Positions 51,156 through 58,963 of a DNA stretch of 64,000 nucleotides are shown here, piece after piece. This stretch comes from Paenalcaligenes hermetiae (lineage in GTDB: Bacteria > Pseudomonadota > Gammaproteobacteria > Burkholderiales > Burkholderiaceae_B). The notes beneath the pieces are model-generated. The model worked only from the letters and a program-made list of their open reading frames with translations. It made no database searches and had not been told where the DNA came from. The stretch spans positions 372,001-436,000 of the forward strand of contig NZ_BAABKD010000009.1 of the NCBI RefSeq assembly GCF_039543645.1, read 5' to 3'. Numbering within the stretch: position 1 is the stretch's first letter; the number at the start of each line of letters is the position of its first letter. A program made the position numbers and the translations under genes.

Positions 51156-52400
51156 ATGCGTAAAATCGCTATTATTGGTGGCGGACAAGCCGGTATGCCG
51201 GTTGCTTTTGGCCTGCTAGAAAAAGGTTATGAGGTAGCGGTATACACCAACCGCACTCCCGATCAAATCCGTGAAGGTCGCGTCATGTCGAGTCAGTGTA
51301 TGTTTGCCAATGCACTCGACGTAGAGCGCCGTTTAGGCATTAACTTTTGGGAAGATGAATGCCCTCCGGTAGAAGGGATCGGCTTTGCCTTACCTGATCC
51401 AGAAAAACCCGATACCAAAGCCGTAGATTGGAGCGGACGCCTTGATCGCGTCGCCCAAGCCACTGACCAACGCATTAAAATGCCCGTCTGGTTAGAGGAA
51501 TTTGAAAAACGGGGTGGCCGCGTTGTTATTGAAGACGTGGGCATTGCCGAAATGGAACGTATCAGCAACGAATATGATCTAACAGTTTTAGCGGCTGGTA
51601 AAGGCGAAGTCGTACGCTTATTAGAGCGTGATCCCTCTCGCTCCCCTTTTGACAAGCCCCAACGCGCTTTGGCACTTACCTATGTCCATGGTTTAGAGCC
51701 CACCCCCGAATACTCCCGCGTTTCCTTTAACTTTATCCCAGGTGTGGGTGAGTATTTTGTGTTCCCCTCCTTAACGCTATCAGGACCATGCGATATCATG
51801 GTATTTGAAGGCGTGCCCGGTGGTCCTTTAGATCGTTTCCGCGATGCCCAAAGCCCGCAAGAACACTTTGAGCGTAGCGTCTCTTTCTTACAAGAGTTCT
51901 TACCTTGGGAAGGCGACCGCGCTCGTAACTGTGAGCTTACCGATGATCAAGGCTATTTAGCGGGCAGCTTCCCTCCCACAGTGCGCAAACCCGTACTGAC
52001 CTTGCCTTCTGGCAACATTGTGTTGGGTATGGGTGATGCGGTCGTAGTCAATGACCCCATTACAGGTCAGGGTTCCAACAACGCCGCTAAATGTGCTCAG
52101 GTATATTTAGATAGTATTTTAGAACGCGGCGAGCAGCCTTTTGATCGTCAATGGATGGAAAGCACGTTTGAAAAATACTGGGAGTATGCCAATCGCGTGG
52201 TGACATGGACAAACTCCATGCTCTTGCCCCCTACCCCTCAAGCGCTCGCTTTGTTAACCGGTGCAGAAAAACACCCACGTTTAGCGCACTTTATGGCAAA
52301 TGCTTTTGACCATCCACCCGTGCTGTTCCCTGCGTGGGCTGATCTCACCGAGGCTGAAAAGTTAATCCAAGCCAAAGCTCAAGAGCCCGTGACTGCATAG
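51156..52400 (+). CDS. StyA/IifC-like indole or styrene monooxygenase
   Basis: A 414-residue FADH2-dependent oxygenase of the StyA group (group E). The N-terminal FAD motif is IGGGQAGMPVAFGLLEKG. StyA-like landmarks are SSQCMFANALDVERR, the aromatic-rich VGEYFVFPSLTLSGPCDI, and GNIVLGMGDAVVVNDPITGQG. Its length equals StyA (about 415). The flavin reductase is encoded 24 bases downstream, as in styAB and iifCD. Epoxidation or dihydroxylation of indole at C2-C3 fits the surrounding island; styrene cannot be excluded, but no styrene-oxide isomerase or phenylacetaldehyde dehydrogenase gene is present. Confidence 0.85.
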   Translation: MRKIAIIGGGQAGMPVAFGLLEKGYEVAVYTNRTPDQIREGRVMSSQCMFANALDVERRLGINFWEDECPPVEGIGFALPDPEKPDTKAVDWSGRLDRVAQATDQRIKMPVWLEEFEKRGGRVVIEDVGIAEMERISNEYDLTVLAAGKGEVVRLLERDPSRSPFDKPQRALALTYVHGLEPTPEYSRVSFNFIPGVGEYFVFPSLTLSGPCDIMVFEGVPGGPLDRFRDAQSPQEHFERSVSFLQEFLPWEGDRARNCELTDDQGYLAGSFPPTVRKPVLTLPSGNIVLGMGDAVVVNDPITGQGSNNAAKCAQVYLDSILERGEQPFDRQWMESTFEKYWEYANRVVTWTNSMLLPPTPQALALLTGAEKHPRLAHFMANAFDHPPVLFPAWADLTEAEKLIQAKAQEPVTA

Positions 52401-52424
52401 TTGTATTAATAAGGAGTTATTTTC

Positions 52425-52946
52425 ATGTCTAATCAGGCCACCTCATCCTCAGATAGCTCTGTCAATATTTTTGACAGCCGTGCATTTCGACAAGCCTTAG
52501 GTTGCTTTCCTACTGGTGTCGCTATTGTAACCACCCGCACACCTGAAGGGCGGCCTGTGGGCTTGACCATTAACTCGTTTAGCTCGCTTTCTTTGGAACC
52601 CCCTTTGATTATGTGGAGCTTGGTTAATCACTCCCCTAGCCGCGCGTTTTTTGAAAACTGCAATTATTTTGCTATTAATATTATTAACAGTAAGCAAACT
52701 GAGGCAGCGCTAGGATTTGCCAACTCAAAAATCGAAGATAAGTTCGCTTTGGTCTCTCATGCTGACGGTGAAGAAGGCGTGCCTTTAATTGATGATTGCG
52801 TCGCCACCTTTGTCTGTGAAAACTATCGTCAATACGAAGGCGGCGATCACACGATCTTTATCGGACGCGTGGTTCGCCATAGTACCATCACTGAACATGA
52901 GCCAGCCGTTTTTCACCGCGGTAAGTTCACTCGTCTTAGCGAATAA
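52425..52946 (+). CDS. Flavin reductase (StyB/IifD-like)
   Basis: A 173-residue short-chain flavin reductase with an FMN-binding split barrel. Landmarks are FRQALGCFPTGVAIVTTRTPEG, GLTINSFSSLSLEPPLIMWS, FAINII and the end GGDHTIFIGRV. It supplies reduced FAD to the oxygenase encoded just upstream. AAGGAG precedes the ATG, and the CrtI-like gene follows after 23 bases. Confidence 0.9.
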   Translation: MSNQATSSSDSSVNIFDSRAFRQALGCFPTGVAIVTTRTPEGRPVGLTINSFSSLSLEPPLIMWSLVNHSPSRAFFENCNYFAINIINSKQTEAALGFANSKIEDKFALVSHADGEEGVPLIDDCVATFVCENYRQYEGGDHTIFIGRVVRHSTITEHEPAVFHRGKFTRLSE

Positions 52947-52969
52947 TAAAACCCACTGAGGAGACATCC

Positions 52970-54556
52970 ATGCAATCCAAATCAGACGTGGTCATTGTAG
53001 GCAGCGGCATGAACTCATTAAGTTGTGCAGCGCTTCTATCACAACGCGGCTTACGCGTCACGGTTTTAGAGCGTAACCCCATCGCGGGGGGCTGCATACG
53101 CACCGAGGAGCTCTTTCCCGGGTTCACTCACGATGTGTTTTCTAGCTGGTACCCCCTATTTGTAGGCGGTGCAGCCTATGCCGAGCTCGCACCAGCTTTA
53201 AAAGAAGCTGGGCTCGAGTTTGTACAAAGTGACTATAGTACGGGTTTGGCCACGCCAGACGGCGTAGGCATTGCCTTACGTCAAGACATGGATGACACCA
53301 TTCAAAGACTTAACCAAATCGCTCCGGGTGATGGCGATGCAATAGGACAAGCCGCCGCACGCTTATTTGGCCCGGATGCGGGGTTGGTTTTTGGTCTCAT
53401 GGGCGGTGAGCCATACAGCTGGGACACCAGTAAGCTAGTGTTTAAATCATGGCGCGAGCGCGGCATCGATGGCATGATGCACTTTGCCTCGCAGTCCCTA
53501 GAAAACTTCAGGCGTTGGGCAGAACGCGAGCTTTCTGGGGATGCAACCCGCGCCATGATTGCCCCTTGGGTACTTCACAGCGGATTAGGCCCTGACGAAG
53601 CCACATCGTCTTTAATTGGCAAATTAACCTTTTCTGCTGTCGTTGCAGGGGGTATGCCGGTGGTAAAAGGCGGTAGCTACAATATCGTCAAAGCCTTTAC
53701 TCAACTTATCGAAAAAGCCGGTGGGCAAGTATTAACGGGCAAACATGTGGATCAAATCCTCATCGAAAATAACAAAGCCACAGGCGTACGGGTCGGTTCT
53801 GAACAATATTTAGCCAGCAAAGCCGTTGTCTGTAACGTCACACCCAACCAGCTTTATGAACAACTCATTCCTAATGCCGAACAACGCTACAAAGACCATG
53901 CTAGCGCTTACCGTTATGGACGCGGTGGCATGCAAATCCACTTTGCGCTTAAAGAAAAACCCACTTGGATTAACCCCGAACTCATTCATGTACCTATGGT
54001 GCATGTGACCGAAAGCATGGAGCAGGTCTGTGCCTCGGTCGTCGAAGCCAATAACGGTTGGCTCCCACGCAAACCGACTTTAGCGGTGGGGCAACCACTT
54101 GCCGTAGACCCTAGCCGTGCCCCCGATGGCTCGTGGATTTTATGGGTACAAATGCAAGACATGCCCTCTACGATTAAAGCAGATGCGGCCGATGAAATTA
54201 CCATCCCCACCGATGGCAAATGGAATGAAGAGGTACGCGAAGCCATGGTAGAGCGCGTCAAGCAACGCTTAGAAAGCGTGATGCCCGGCTGGAGTCAACA
54301 TATTATTGGCCACAAAGCCTTTAGTCCAGCCGATTTAGAGCAGTGGAACATCAACCTGGTGGGTGGGGATCCTTATTCGGGAGTATGCTCACCCGATCAG
54401 TTTTTCTTTATGCGCCCCTTTGCCGGCGAAGCTAAAGCACGCACCGGTAAAACCCCTATCGCCAATCTACATCATATTGGTGCCTCGGTTCACCCTGGTC
54501 CAGGCTTAGGAGGGCAATCCGGTTATTTAGCAGCGAACCGCATTGCTAAAAAATAG
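52970..54556 (+). CDS. CrtI/PYROXD2-like FAD oxidoreductase
   Basis: A 528-residue flavoprotein of the phytoene desaturase-like superfamily. The N-terminal FAD motif is VIVGSGMNSLSCAALLSQRG, followed by LERNPIAGGCIRTEELFPG. The C-terminal FAD-binding end is HPGPGLGGQSGYLAANRIAK. GAGGAGACATCC precedes the ATG. No carotenoid genes are nearby, so carotenoid desaturation is unlikely. It is in the indole-oxygenase operon, and I know of no such gene in the described iif clusters. Oxidation of dioxindole to isatin is a possibility only from context. The convergent regulator begins 11 bases after its stop. Confidence 0.75.
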   Translation: MQSKSDVVIVGSGMNSLSCAALLSQRGLRVTVLERNPIAGGCIRTEELFPGFTHDVFSSWYPLFVGGAAYAELAPALKEAGLEFVQSDYSTGLATPDGVGIALRQDMDDTIQRLNQIAPGDGDAIGQAAARLFGPDAGLVFGLMGGEPYSWDTSKLVFKSWRERGIDGMMHFASQSLENFRRWAERELSGDATRAMIAPWVLHSGLGPDEATSSLIGKLTFSAVVAGGMPVVKGGSYNIVKAFTQLIEKAGGQVLTGKHVDQILIENNKATGVRVGSEQYLASKAVVCNVTPNQLYEQLIPNAEQRYKDHASAYRYGRGGMQIHFALKEKPTWINPELIHVPMVHVTESMEQVCASVVEANNGWLPRKPTLAVGQPLAVDPSRAPDGSWILWVQMQDMPSTIKADAADEITIPTDGKWNEEVREAMVERVKQRLESVMPGWSQHIIGHKAFSPADLEQWNINLVGGDPYSGVCSPDQFFFMRPFAGEAKARTGKTPIANLHHIGASVHPGPGLGGQSGYLAANRIAKK

Positions 54557-54567
54557 ATCTATCGGCG

Positions 54568-55545
54568 CTACATTTCGTGGCGCCGACGCTGCAGCGTTTG
54601 ACTAGGGGTTTCACCAAAACGCTGTTTATATTCTGCACTAAAGCGCCCTTGGTGCATAAACCCCCAACGCAAGGCTACTTGCGCTACTGAAACGTTGGGA
54701 TCCAAACTATGCAGCAAATCATGACGAGCTCGATCCAATCGAATCTGACGTAGGTATTGCATAGGACTAATGCCACAATACTCTTGAAAACCTGCATGTA
54801 AAGTACGAATACTGACCTGCGCCAGTGCCGCAAGCTCATCCACACGAATCACTTGATCAGCATGTTCATGAAGATAGTTTTCTACTAAGCGAATATGTTT
54901 TGGCAAAACCTTACCCGGAATACGCGGCTTTTCTGCTGTTAACGGGGGATGTGCGTCTAATAATGTGGTGGCAATCAGCTGCTCTAATTGCGCTATCAAT
55001 AATGGCGACTGTAAAACCGAATCTGAGTTACGTGCACAGTCAACCACGTAACGTAGCATCAGCTGCCAATTCGTAGAACGATGCGCTTCGAGCTTCACGG
55101 GAAAAATGAGTCCTGAGCTAGGAACATGCCAATCCAAATTAATGGCCATGTTTTCTACAAGCGTACGGTCTACTTTTAGCATCAGCTGCTCATTATTAGC
55201 GTGCCACACCATATCAATTTCCGCATTCGGATTCAGTACCGTCGCAATCTTAGGCGAAGAATCTACCGTCTCGCCTCCACAACGAATCGTGGCTTGTCCA
55301 TACTGTGGTAGCTGAATTAAGTAAAAACCGGCCAACTCTTCGGGTTGAATACGTACATCTGCACCATAGCCCAGGCGCATTAAAGCCACTTGCCCAAACT
55401 GCACAAAACGCATACGTGTCTGCAAAGGCTGCGATGCCTTTTTCAGACTAAGGCGATGCGGTTTAATCATGGAGCTAACAGAGGACTGCACCTGATCAAG
55501 ATCGTTCGAGGCAAAGTCCTGCCACTGAGTCGAATTAGGTGACAT
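54568..55545 (-). CDS. XylS/AraC-family activator
   Basis: A 325-residue regulator. The C-terminal double helix-turn-helix includes VDELAALAQVSIRTLHAGFQ, CGISPMQYLRQIRLDRARHDLL and VAQVALRWGFMHQGRFSAEY, then RFGETPSQTLQ, closely following XylS. The N-terminal ~190 residues are an AraC-binding-like effector domain. The gene is convergent with the oxygenase operon and divergent from the split-barrel gene. Two XylS-type half-sites lie before the operon at 49.3 kb, and one partial site (TTCA-N6-GGATA) is upstream of the divergent gene, so this protein probably activates both. The inducer is likely indole or an oxidation product. Confidence 0.85.
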   Translation of the reverse strand: MSPNSTQWQDFASNDLDQVQSSVSSMIKPHRLSLKKASQPLQTRMRFVQFGQVALMRLGYGADVRIQPEELAGFYLIQLPQYGQATIRCGGETVDSSPKIATVLNPNAEIDMVWHANNEQLMLKVDRTLVENMAINLDWHVPSSGLIFPVKLEAHRSTNWQLMLRYVVDCARNSDSVLQSPLLIAQLEQLIATTLLDAHPPLTAEKPRIPGKVLPKHIRLVENYLHEHADQVIRVDELAALAQVSIRTLHAGFQEYCGISPMQYLRQIRLDRARHDLLHSLDPNVSVAQVALRWGFMHQGRFSAEYKQRFGETPSQTLQRRRHEM

Positions 55546-55705
55546 GATGATTACCTTAAAAAGGCCACTAGCAAAAGGATAAAATCCAATATAAACAAAC
55601 GGTTTAGACGTTTGCCGTTTAATTATTTTAGTTGTAAAGTATATGCTTCACTATGGGGATATTCCCGAACCTTGATTCTATTTTGGCTTACTGGAAGAGA
55701 CAACT

Positions 55706-56320
55706 GTGCAAAATCATTACCATTTTTACGAACCCCTAAAAGGTCACGGCCTACGCCATGATCCCATTAGCTCCATCGTCGGTCCTAGAGTAATCGGTTG
55801 GATAGGTACCCAAGATACAGCTGGCAACCCAAATCTTGCACCCTATAGCTTTTGTAATATTTTTAATTACCAACCGCCAGTTATTGCTTTTTCCAGTGTG
55901 GGTTACAAAGACAGTGTGCGCAATGCCATTGAAACCGGTGTCTTCACCTGGAACTTGGCCTCGCGCGATTTAGCCGAGCCCATGAACCAAAGTAGCACAA
56001 TGCAAGCAGTTAACGAATTCGAGTTTGCTCAACTGACTCCCATTGCGGGTCAGCTTGTGGCAGCTCCTCGTGTAGGGGAAAGCCATGTTTCTATTGAGTG
56101 CAAAGTAACGCAGCATTTTCAGCTCACTGACCATCAAGGCGAAGCCATCGATACGTGGATGGTGCTAGGAGAAGCCGTGGGCGTGCATATTAACCCCGCT
56201 CTCATTAAAGATGGTATCTATCACTGTGCTGCTGGGCGGCCGATATTACGAGGCGGCGGCCCAGGCGACTATTATGAAATCAACGATGATACGCTGTTTG
56301 ATATGCGTCGCCCCAAATAA
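55706..56320 (+). CDS. FMN-binding split-barrel flavoprotein (flavin reductase family)
   Basis: A 204-residue protein of the flavin reductase-like/DIM6 family, starting at a GTG with GGAAGAGAC upstream. Landmarks are SSIVGPRVIGWIGTQDTAGN, APYSFCNIFNYQPPVIAFSS, TGVFTWNLASRDLAEPMNQSS and the terminal GRPILRGGGPGDYYEI. It differs clearly from the StyB-like reductase in the same region. The partner and substrate are unknown. It is transcribed away from the XylS-like gene and ends at a shared terminator with the tartrate dehydrogenase gene. Confidence 0.75.
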   Translation: MQNHYHFYEPLKGHGLRHDPISSIVGPRVIGWIGTQDTAGNPNLAPYSFCNIFNYQPPVIAFSSVGYKDSVRNAIETGVFTWNLASRDLAEPMNQSSTMQAVNEFEFAQLTPIAGQLVAAPRVGESHVSIECKVTQHFQLTDHQGEAIDTWMVLGEAVGVHINPALIKDGIYHCAAGRPILRGGGPGDYYEINDDTLFDMRRPK

Positions 56321-56323
56321 AGA

Positions 56324-56347
56324 AAAAGTCACCAATCGGTGACTTTT
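56324..56347. terminator. Bidirectional terminator
   Basis: AAAAGTCACC-AATC-GGTGACTTTT. It separates the convergent split-barrel gene and tartrate dehydrogenase gene. Confidence 0.85.
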
Positions 56348-56353
56348 CTTGTT

Positions 56354-57430
56354 TTAAATCATAGCAGCAATCGCTTGACCAACCTCTGTGGTCGTAGCCT
56401 TACCACCTAAATCTGCAGTCCGAGGCCCTTGTGCTAAGCAATGCTCAATGGCTTGCATCATGTCCGTATAAGCCGCTTGATAAGGCGCTTGACCTTGACC
56501 TAAAAACTCAACCATCATGGCCGCTGACCAAATCATAGCCACAGGGTTAGCGATATTTTTACCCGCAATATCCGGAGCCGAGCCATGTACGGGTTCAAAC
56601 AAGGAAGGAAAACGACGCTCTGGATTTAAATTTGCCGAAGGCGCGATCCCCACTGTCCCAGTACACGCCGGCCCAAGATCCGACAAAATATCCCCAAATA
56701 AATTTGATGCTACTACCACATCAAACTGTTCTGGATTAAGCACAAAACGAGCTGTCATAATATCGATATGATGCTTATCCCAACGTACATCGGGATACTG
56801 CGCCGCCATCTGCTCAAGCCGCTCATCCCAATACGGCATACTAATAGCCAGACCATTGGATTTGGTGGCGGAGCTCAAATGTTTAGCTGGGCGGCTCTGT
56901 GCGACCTCGAACGCGTATTTTAAGACCCGATCCACACCCGTACGTGTAAATACGGATTCTTGGATCACTACCTCGCGCTCGGTCCCTTCGAAAATACGCC
57001 CACCCAGATTGGTGTACTCCCCTTCGGTATTTTCTCGCACCACCACAAAATCAATATCACCGGGCTTTTTATTTGCCAAAGGGCACGGTACCCCCGGCAT
57101 TAAACGTACAGGCCGCATGTTGATGTACTGATCAAACTCACGACGGAATTTTAGCAACGAGCCCCACAAAGAGATATGGTCTGGGACCACCGCTGGCCAG
57201 CCCACCGCACCAAATAAAATTGCATCAAAACCCCGCAGCTGCTCGAACCAATCATCGGGCAACATCTGTCCGTGTTTTTGGTAGTAATCTGCACTTGACC
57301 AATCAAAAGTCTCATACTCTAAGGCAATGCCATGCTTTTTGCTCACGGTCTCCAGCACACGCAGCGCTTCTGGCATGACCTCAACCCCAATCCCATCTCC
57401 AGCCATCACGGCGATTTTATGTGTTTTCAT
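56354..57430 (-). CDS. Tartrate dehydrogenase/decarboxylase family protein
   Basis: A 358-residue NAD-dependent beta-decarboxylating dehydrogenase of the isocitrate/isopropylmalate dehydrogenase fold. Landmarks are AVMAGDGIGVEVMPEALRVL, GAVGWPAVVPDHISLWGSLL, NMRPVRLMPGVPCPL, VVRENTEGEYTNLGGR, KSNGLAISMPYWDE and DVVVASNLFGDILSD. The GWP/DHISLWG pattern is that of tartrate dehydrogenase (also active on malate). It stands alone on its strand. It may feed C4 acids, but no link with the indole genes is proven. Confidence 0.85.
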   Translation of the reverse strand: MKTHKIAVMAGDGIGVEVMPEALRVLETVSKKHGIALEYETFDWSSADYYQKHGQMLPDDWFEQLRGFDAILFGAVGWPAVVPDHISLWGSLLKFRREFDQYINMRPVRLMPGVPCPLANKKPGDIDFVVVRENTEGEYTNLGGRIFEGTEREVVIQESVFTRTGVDRVLKYAFEVAQSRPAKHLSSATKSNGLAISMPYWDERLEQMAAQYPDVRWDKHHIDIMTARFVLNPEQFDVVVASNLFGDILSDLGPACTGTVGIAPSANLNPERRFPSLFEPVHGSAPDIAGKNIANPVAMIWSAAMMVEFLGQGQAPYQAAYTDMMQAIEHCLAQGPRTADLGGKATTTEVGQAIAAMI

Positions 57431-57548
57431 CGTAACCTATCATAGTTTCTGCCCTGTAAGCTTTGCTCAAACTTATACAAAGCTCGCAACAACTTACAGT
57501 AGCGATTTTGTTAGGGTAAAGACATGATTATATGTATGTCTATCCGTC

Positions 57549-58628
57549 ATGAGTTATACCCGTAGTTTCCCCCCGAATCAACTGCAAAACCTGGTGTTCT
57601 GCCGCGCTTTAGCTTGTGTACTGGTCGTACTTCTGCACGTGGCAGCCTTAGGCTTTCATCAGTGGGATAAAAACTGGTGGGCAAGCAACACCTATGATGG
57701 ACTTGCTCGTATTAGTGTGCCTCTTTTTCTGATGCTCAGTGGCGCGCTGCTGCTGCATAAGCGTGAGCCTCTAGGTGTGTTTTTTAAAAAGCGCTTCAGA
57801 CGTATCTTGCCACCGCTTATCGGTTGGTCTTTGTTTTATCTGATTTGGAATCAAGTCCGTGACCCCAGTCCCTCCGCTTTATCACAAGCCTTTCTTAAAG
57901 CGATTTATACTCCCTCGGGTCATCATCTTTGGTATCTATACGCGCTAATCGGTATTTATTTAACTATCCCTTTTTTGCGTGTTTTCTACCAGCATAGTAC
58001 TGGCAAAGAAAAGCAGCTCTGGCTTTTGCTTTGGGCAGGCATTAACGGTGGTTTGATTTTCTTTCCTAAAGCCTCTGTGATCCAATCGCAGTATGCGCTG
58101 TTTAGTTTTATTGGGTTAATTGGCTACGTTTTTGTCGGAGCGTGGATCATGGAATGGCAGCCACGCCGCACCTACTCCATAGGCGCCGTGCTTAGTTTGA
58201 TCTCCGGCTCACTGGTTACCCTGCTGGGTACCTATTGGCTTAGCCGTTCTCAAGCTAAACCTTCCGTGCTTTTCTATGACTATTTAAGCCTTAATGTCAT
58301 ACTAGCTGCTACCAGCGCCTTTTATCTGATCGTACACTACGCCCATCGCTGGCCTAAGCCCACAGAGTTGACCTTATGGCTGAGTACCCATAGCCTAACC
58401 ATTTATGGGATCCATGTGTTTTTTATTCAGCTTTATACACCTTTATATCAAAAATTTTCTTTTATAATAAAAGGTTGGTGGCTGATTCCTATCTTTACCT
58501 TTTTTATTTTGATTCAAATAGGAATGGTGATATTAATACGAAGGCTACTATTTTCTATCCATACTCTTTTTACAGGTTTTTCCCAACGTCATGAACCAGC
58601 CTCTACAGCCAGCTCCCCTAAACAATGA
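57549..58628 (+). CDS. Membrane acyltransferase (acyltransferase 3 family)
   Basis: A 359-residue integral membrane protein with about ten hydrophobic segments. The family pattern is visible at the N-terminus (FCRALACVLVVLLHVAALGF, with the conserved Arg and His) and RISVPLFLMLSGALLL. Such proteins O-acylate surface polysaccharides, peptidoglycan or other glycans. The start at 57549 is supported by similarity; no strong ribosome site is visible. It overlaps the next gene by 38 bases. The substrate is unknown. Confidence 0.8.
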   Translation: MSYTRSFPPNQLQNLVFCRALACVLVVLLHVAALGFHQWDKNWWASNTYDGLARISVPLFLMLSGALLLHKREPLGVFFKKRFRRILPPLIGWSLFYLIWNQVRDPSPSALSQAFLKAIYTPSGHHLWYLYALIGIYLTIPFLRVFYQHSTGKEKQLWLLLWAGINGGLIFFPKASVIQSQYALFSFIGLIGYVFVGAWIMEWQPRRTYSIGAVLSLISGSLVTLLGTYWLSRSQAKPSVLFYDYLSLNVILAATSAFYLIVHYAHRWPKPTELTLWLSTHSLTIYGIHVFFIQLYTPLYQKFSFIIKGWWLIPIFTFFILIQIGMVILIRRLLFSIHTLFTGFSQRHEPASTASSPKQ

Positions 58629-58959
58629 TGCATTCAAAAGTCAGCGTCAACTTACCATGGTTATTTACGCGCTTTATGGGGCTGGCTATTTTCTTGGTGG
58701 TATACCAGCAATTGTGGCTATTATTATTAACCACATTAAACGCAATGAGATCAAAGACCCCATGCTGATCTCCCATTTCACTTGGCAGATCCGTACATTT
58801 TGGATCACTTTAGGACTATGCATTTTTGGCGCCCTAACTGCTTTACTTGGGGTCGGCTTTGTGATTTTTTTTGCGGCTATGATTTGGAACATTTATCGCT
58901 TAGTGCGTGGTGCTCTTAATCTGATCGAAAATAAACCTATGCCAACTCCTCATCCGTAA
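58591..58959 (+). CDS. DUF4870-like small membrane protein
   Basis: A 122-residue protein with about three hydrophobic segments (LTMVIYALYGAGYFLGGIPAI, FWITLGLCIFGALTALLGVGF, VIFFAAMIWNIYRL). The order and the end IYRLVRGALNLIENKPMP match the DUF4870 family. Its first 38 bases overlap the acyltransferase gene. pgi begins 4 bases after its stop, so the three genes may be cotranscribed. The function is unknown. Confidence 0.75.
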   Translation: MNQPLQPAPLNNDAFKSQRQLTMVIYALYGAGYFLGGIPAIVAIIINHIKRNEIKDPMLISHFTWQIRTFWITLGLCIFGALTALLGVGFVIFFAAMIWNIYRLVRGALNLIENKPMPTPHP

Positions 58960-58963
58960 CACT

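Noticed and set aside
23874..54556. Many open antisense and alternative frames of 60-150 codons inside the catabolic genes
   Set aside because: They lack ribosome sites and known motifs, and mirror codon bias of the real genes on the other frames.
23227..56320. Island as a mobile element
   Set aside because: I found no integrase, transposase, tRNA attachment site or flanking direct repeat at either side, so recent transfer cannot be claimed from this sequence.
56354..57430. 3-isopropylmalate dehydrogenase (leuB)
   Set aside because: The GWP and DHISLWG motifs and lack of leu neighbours fit tartrate dehydrogenase better.
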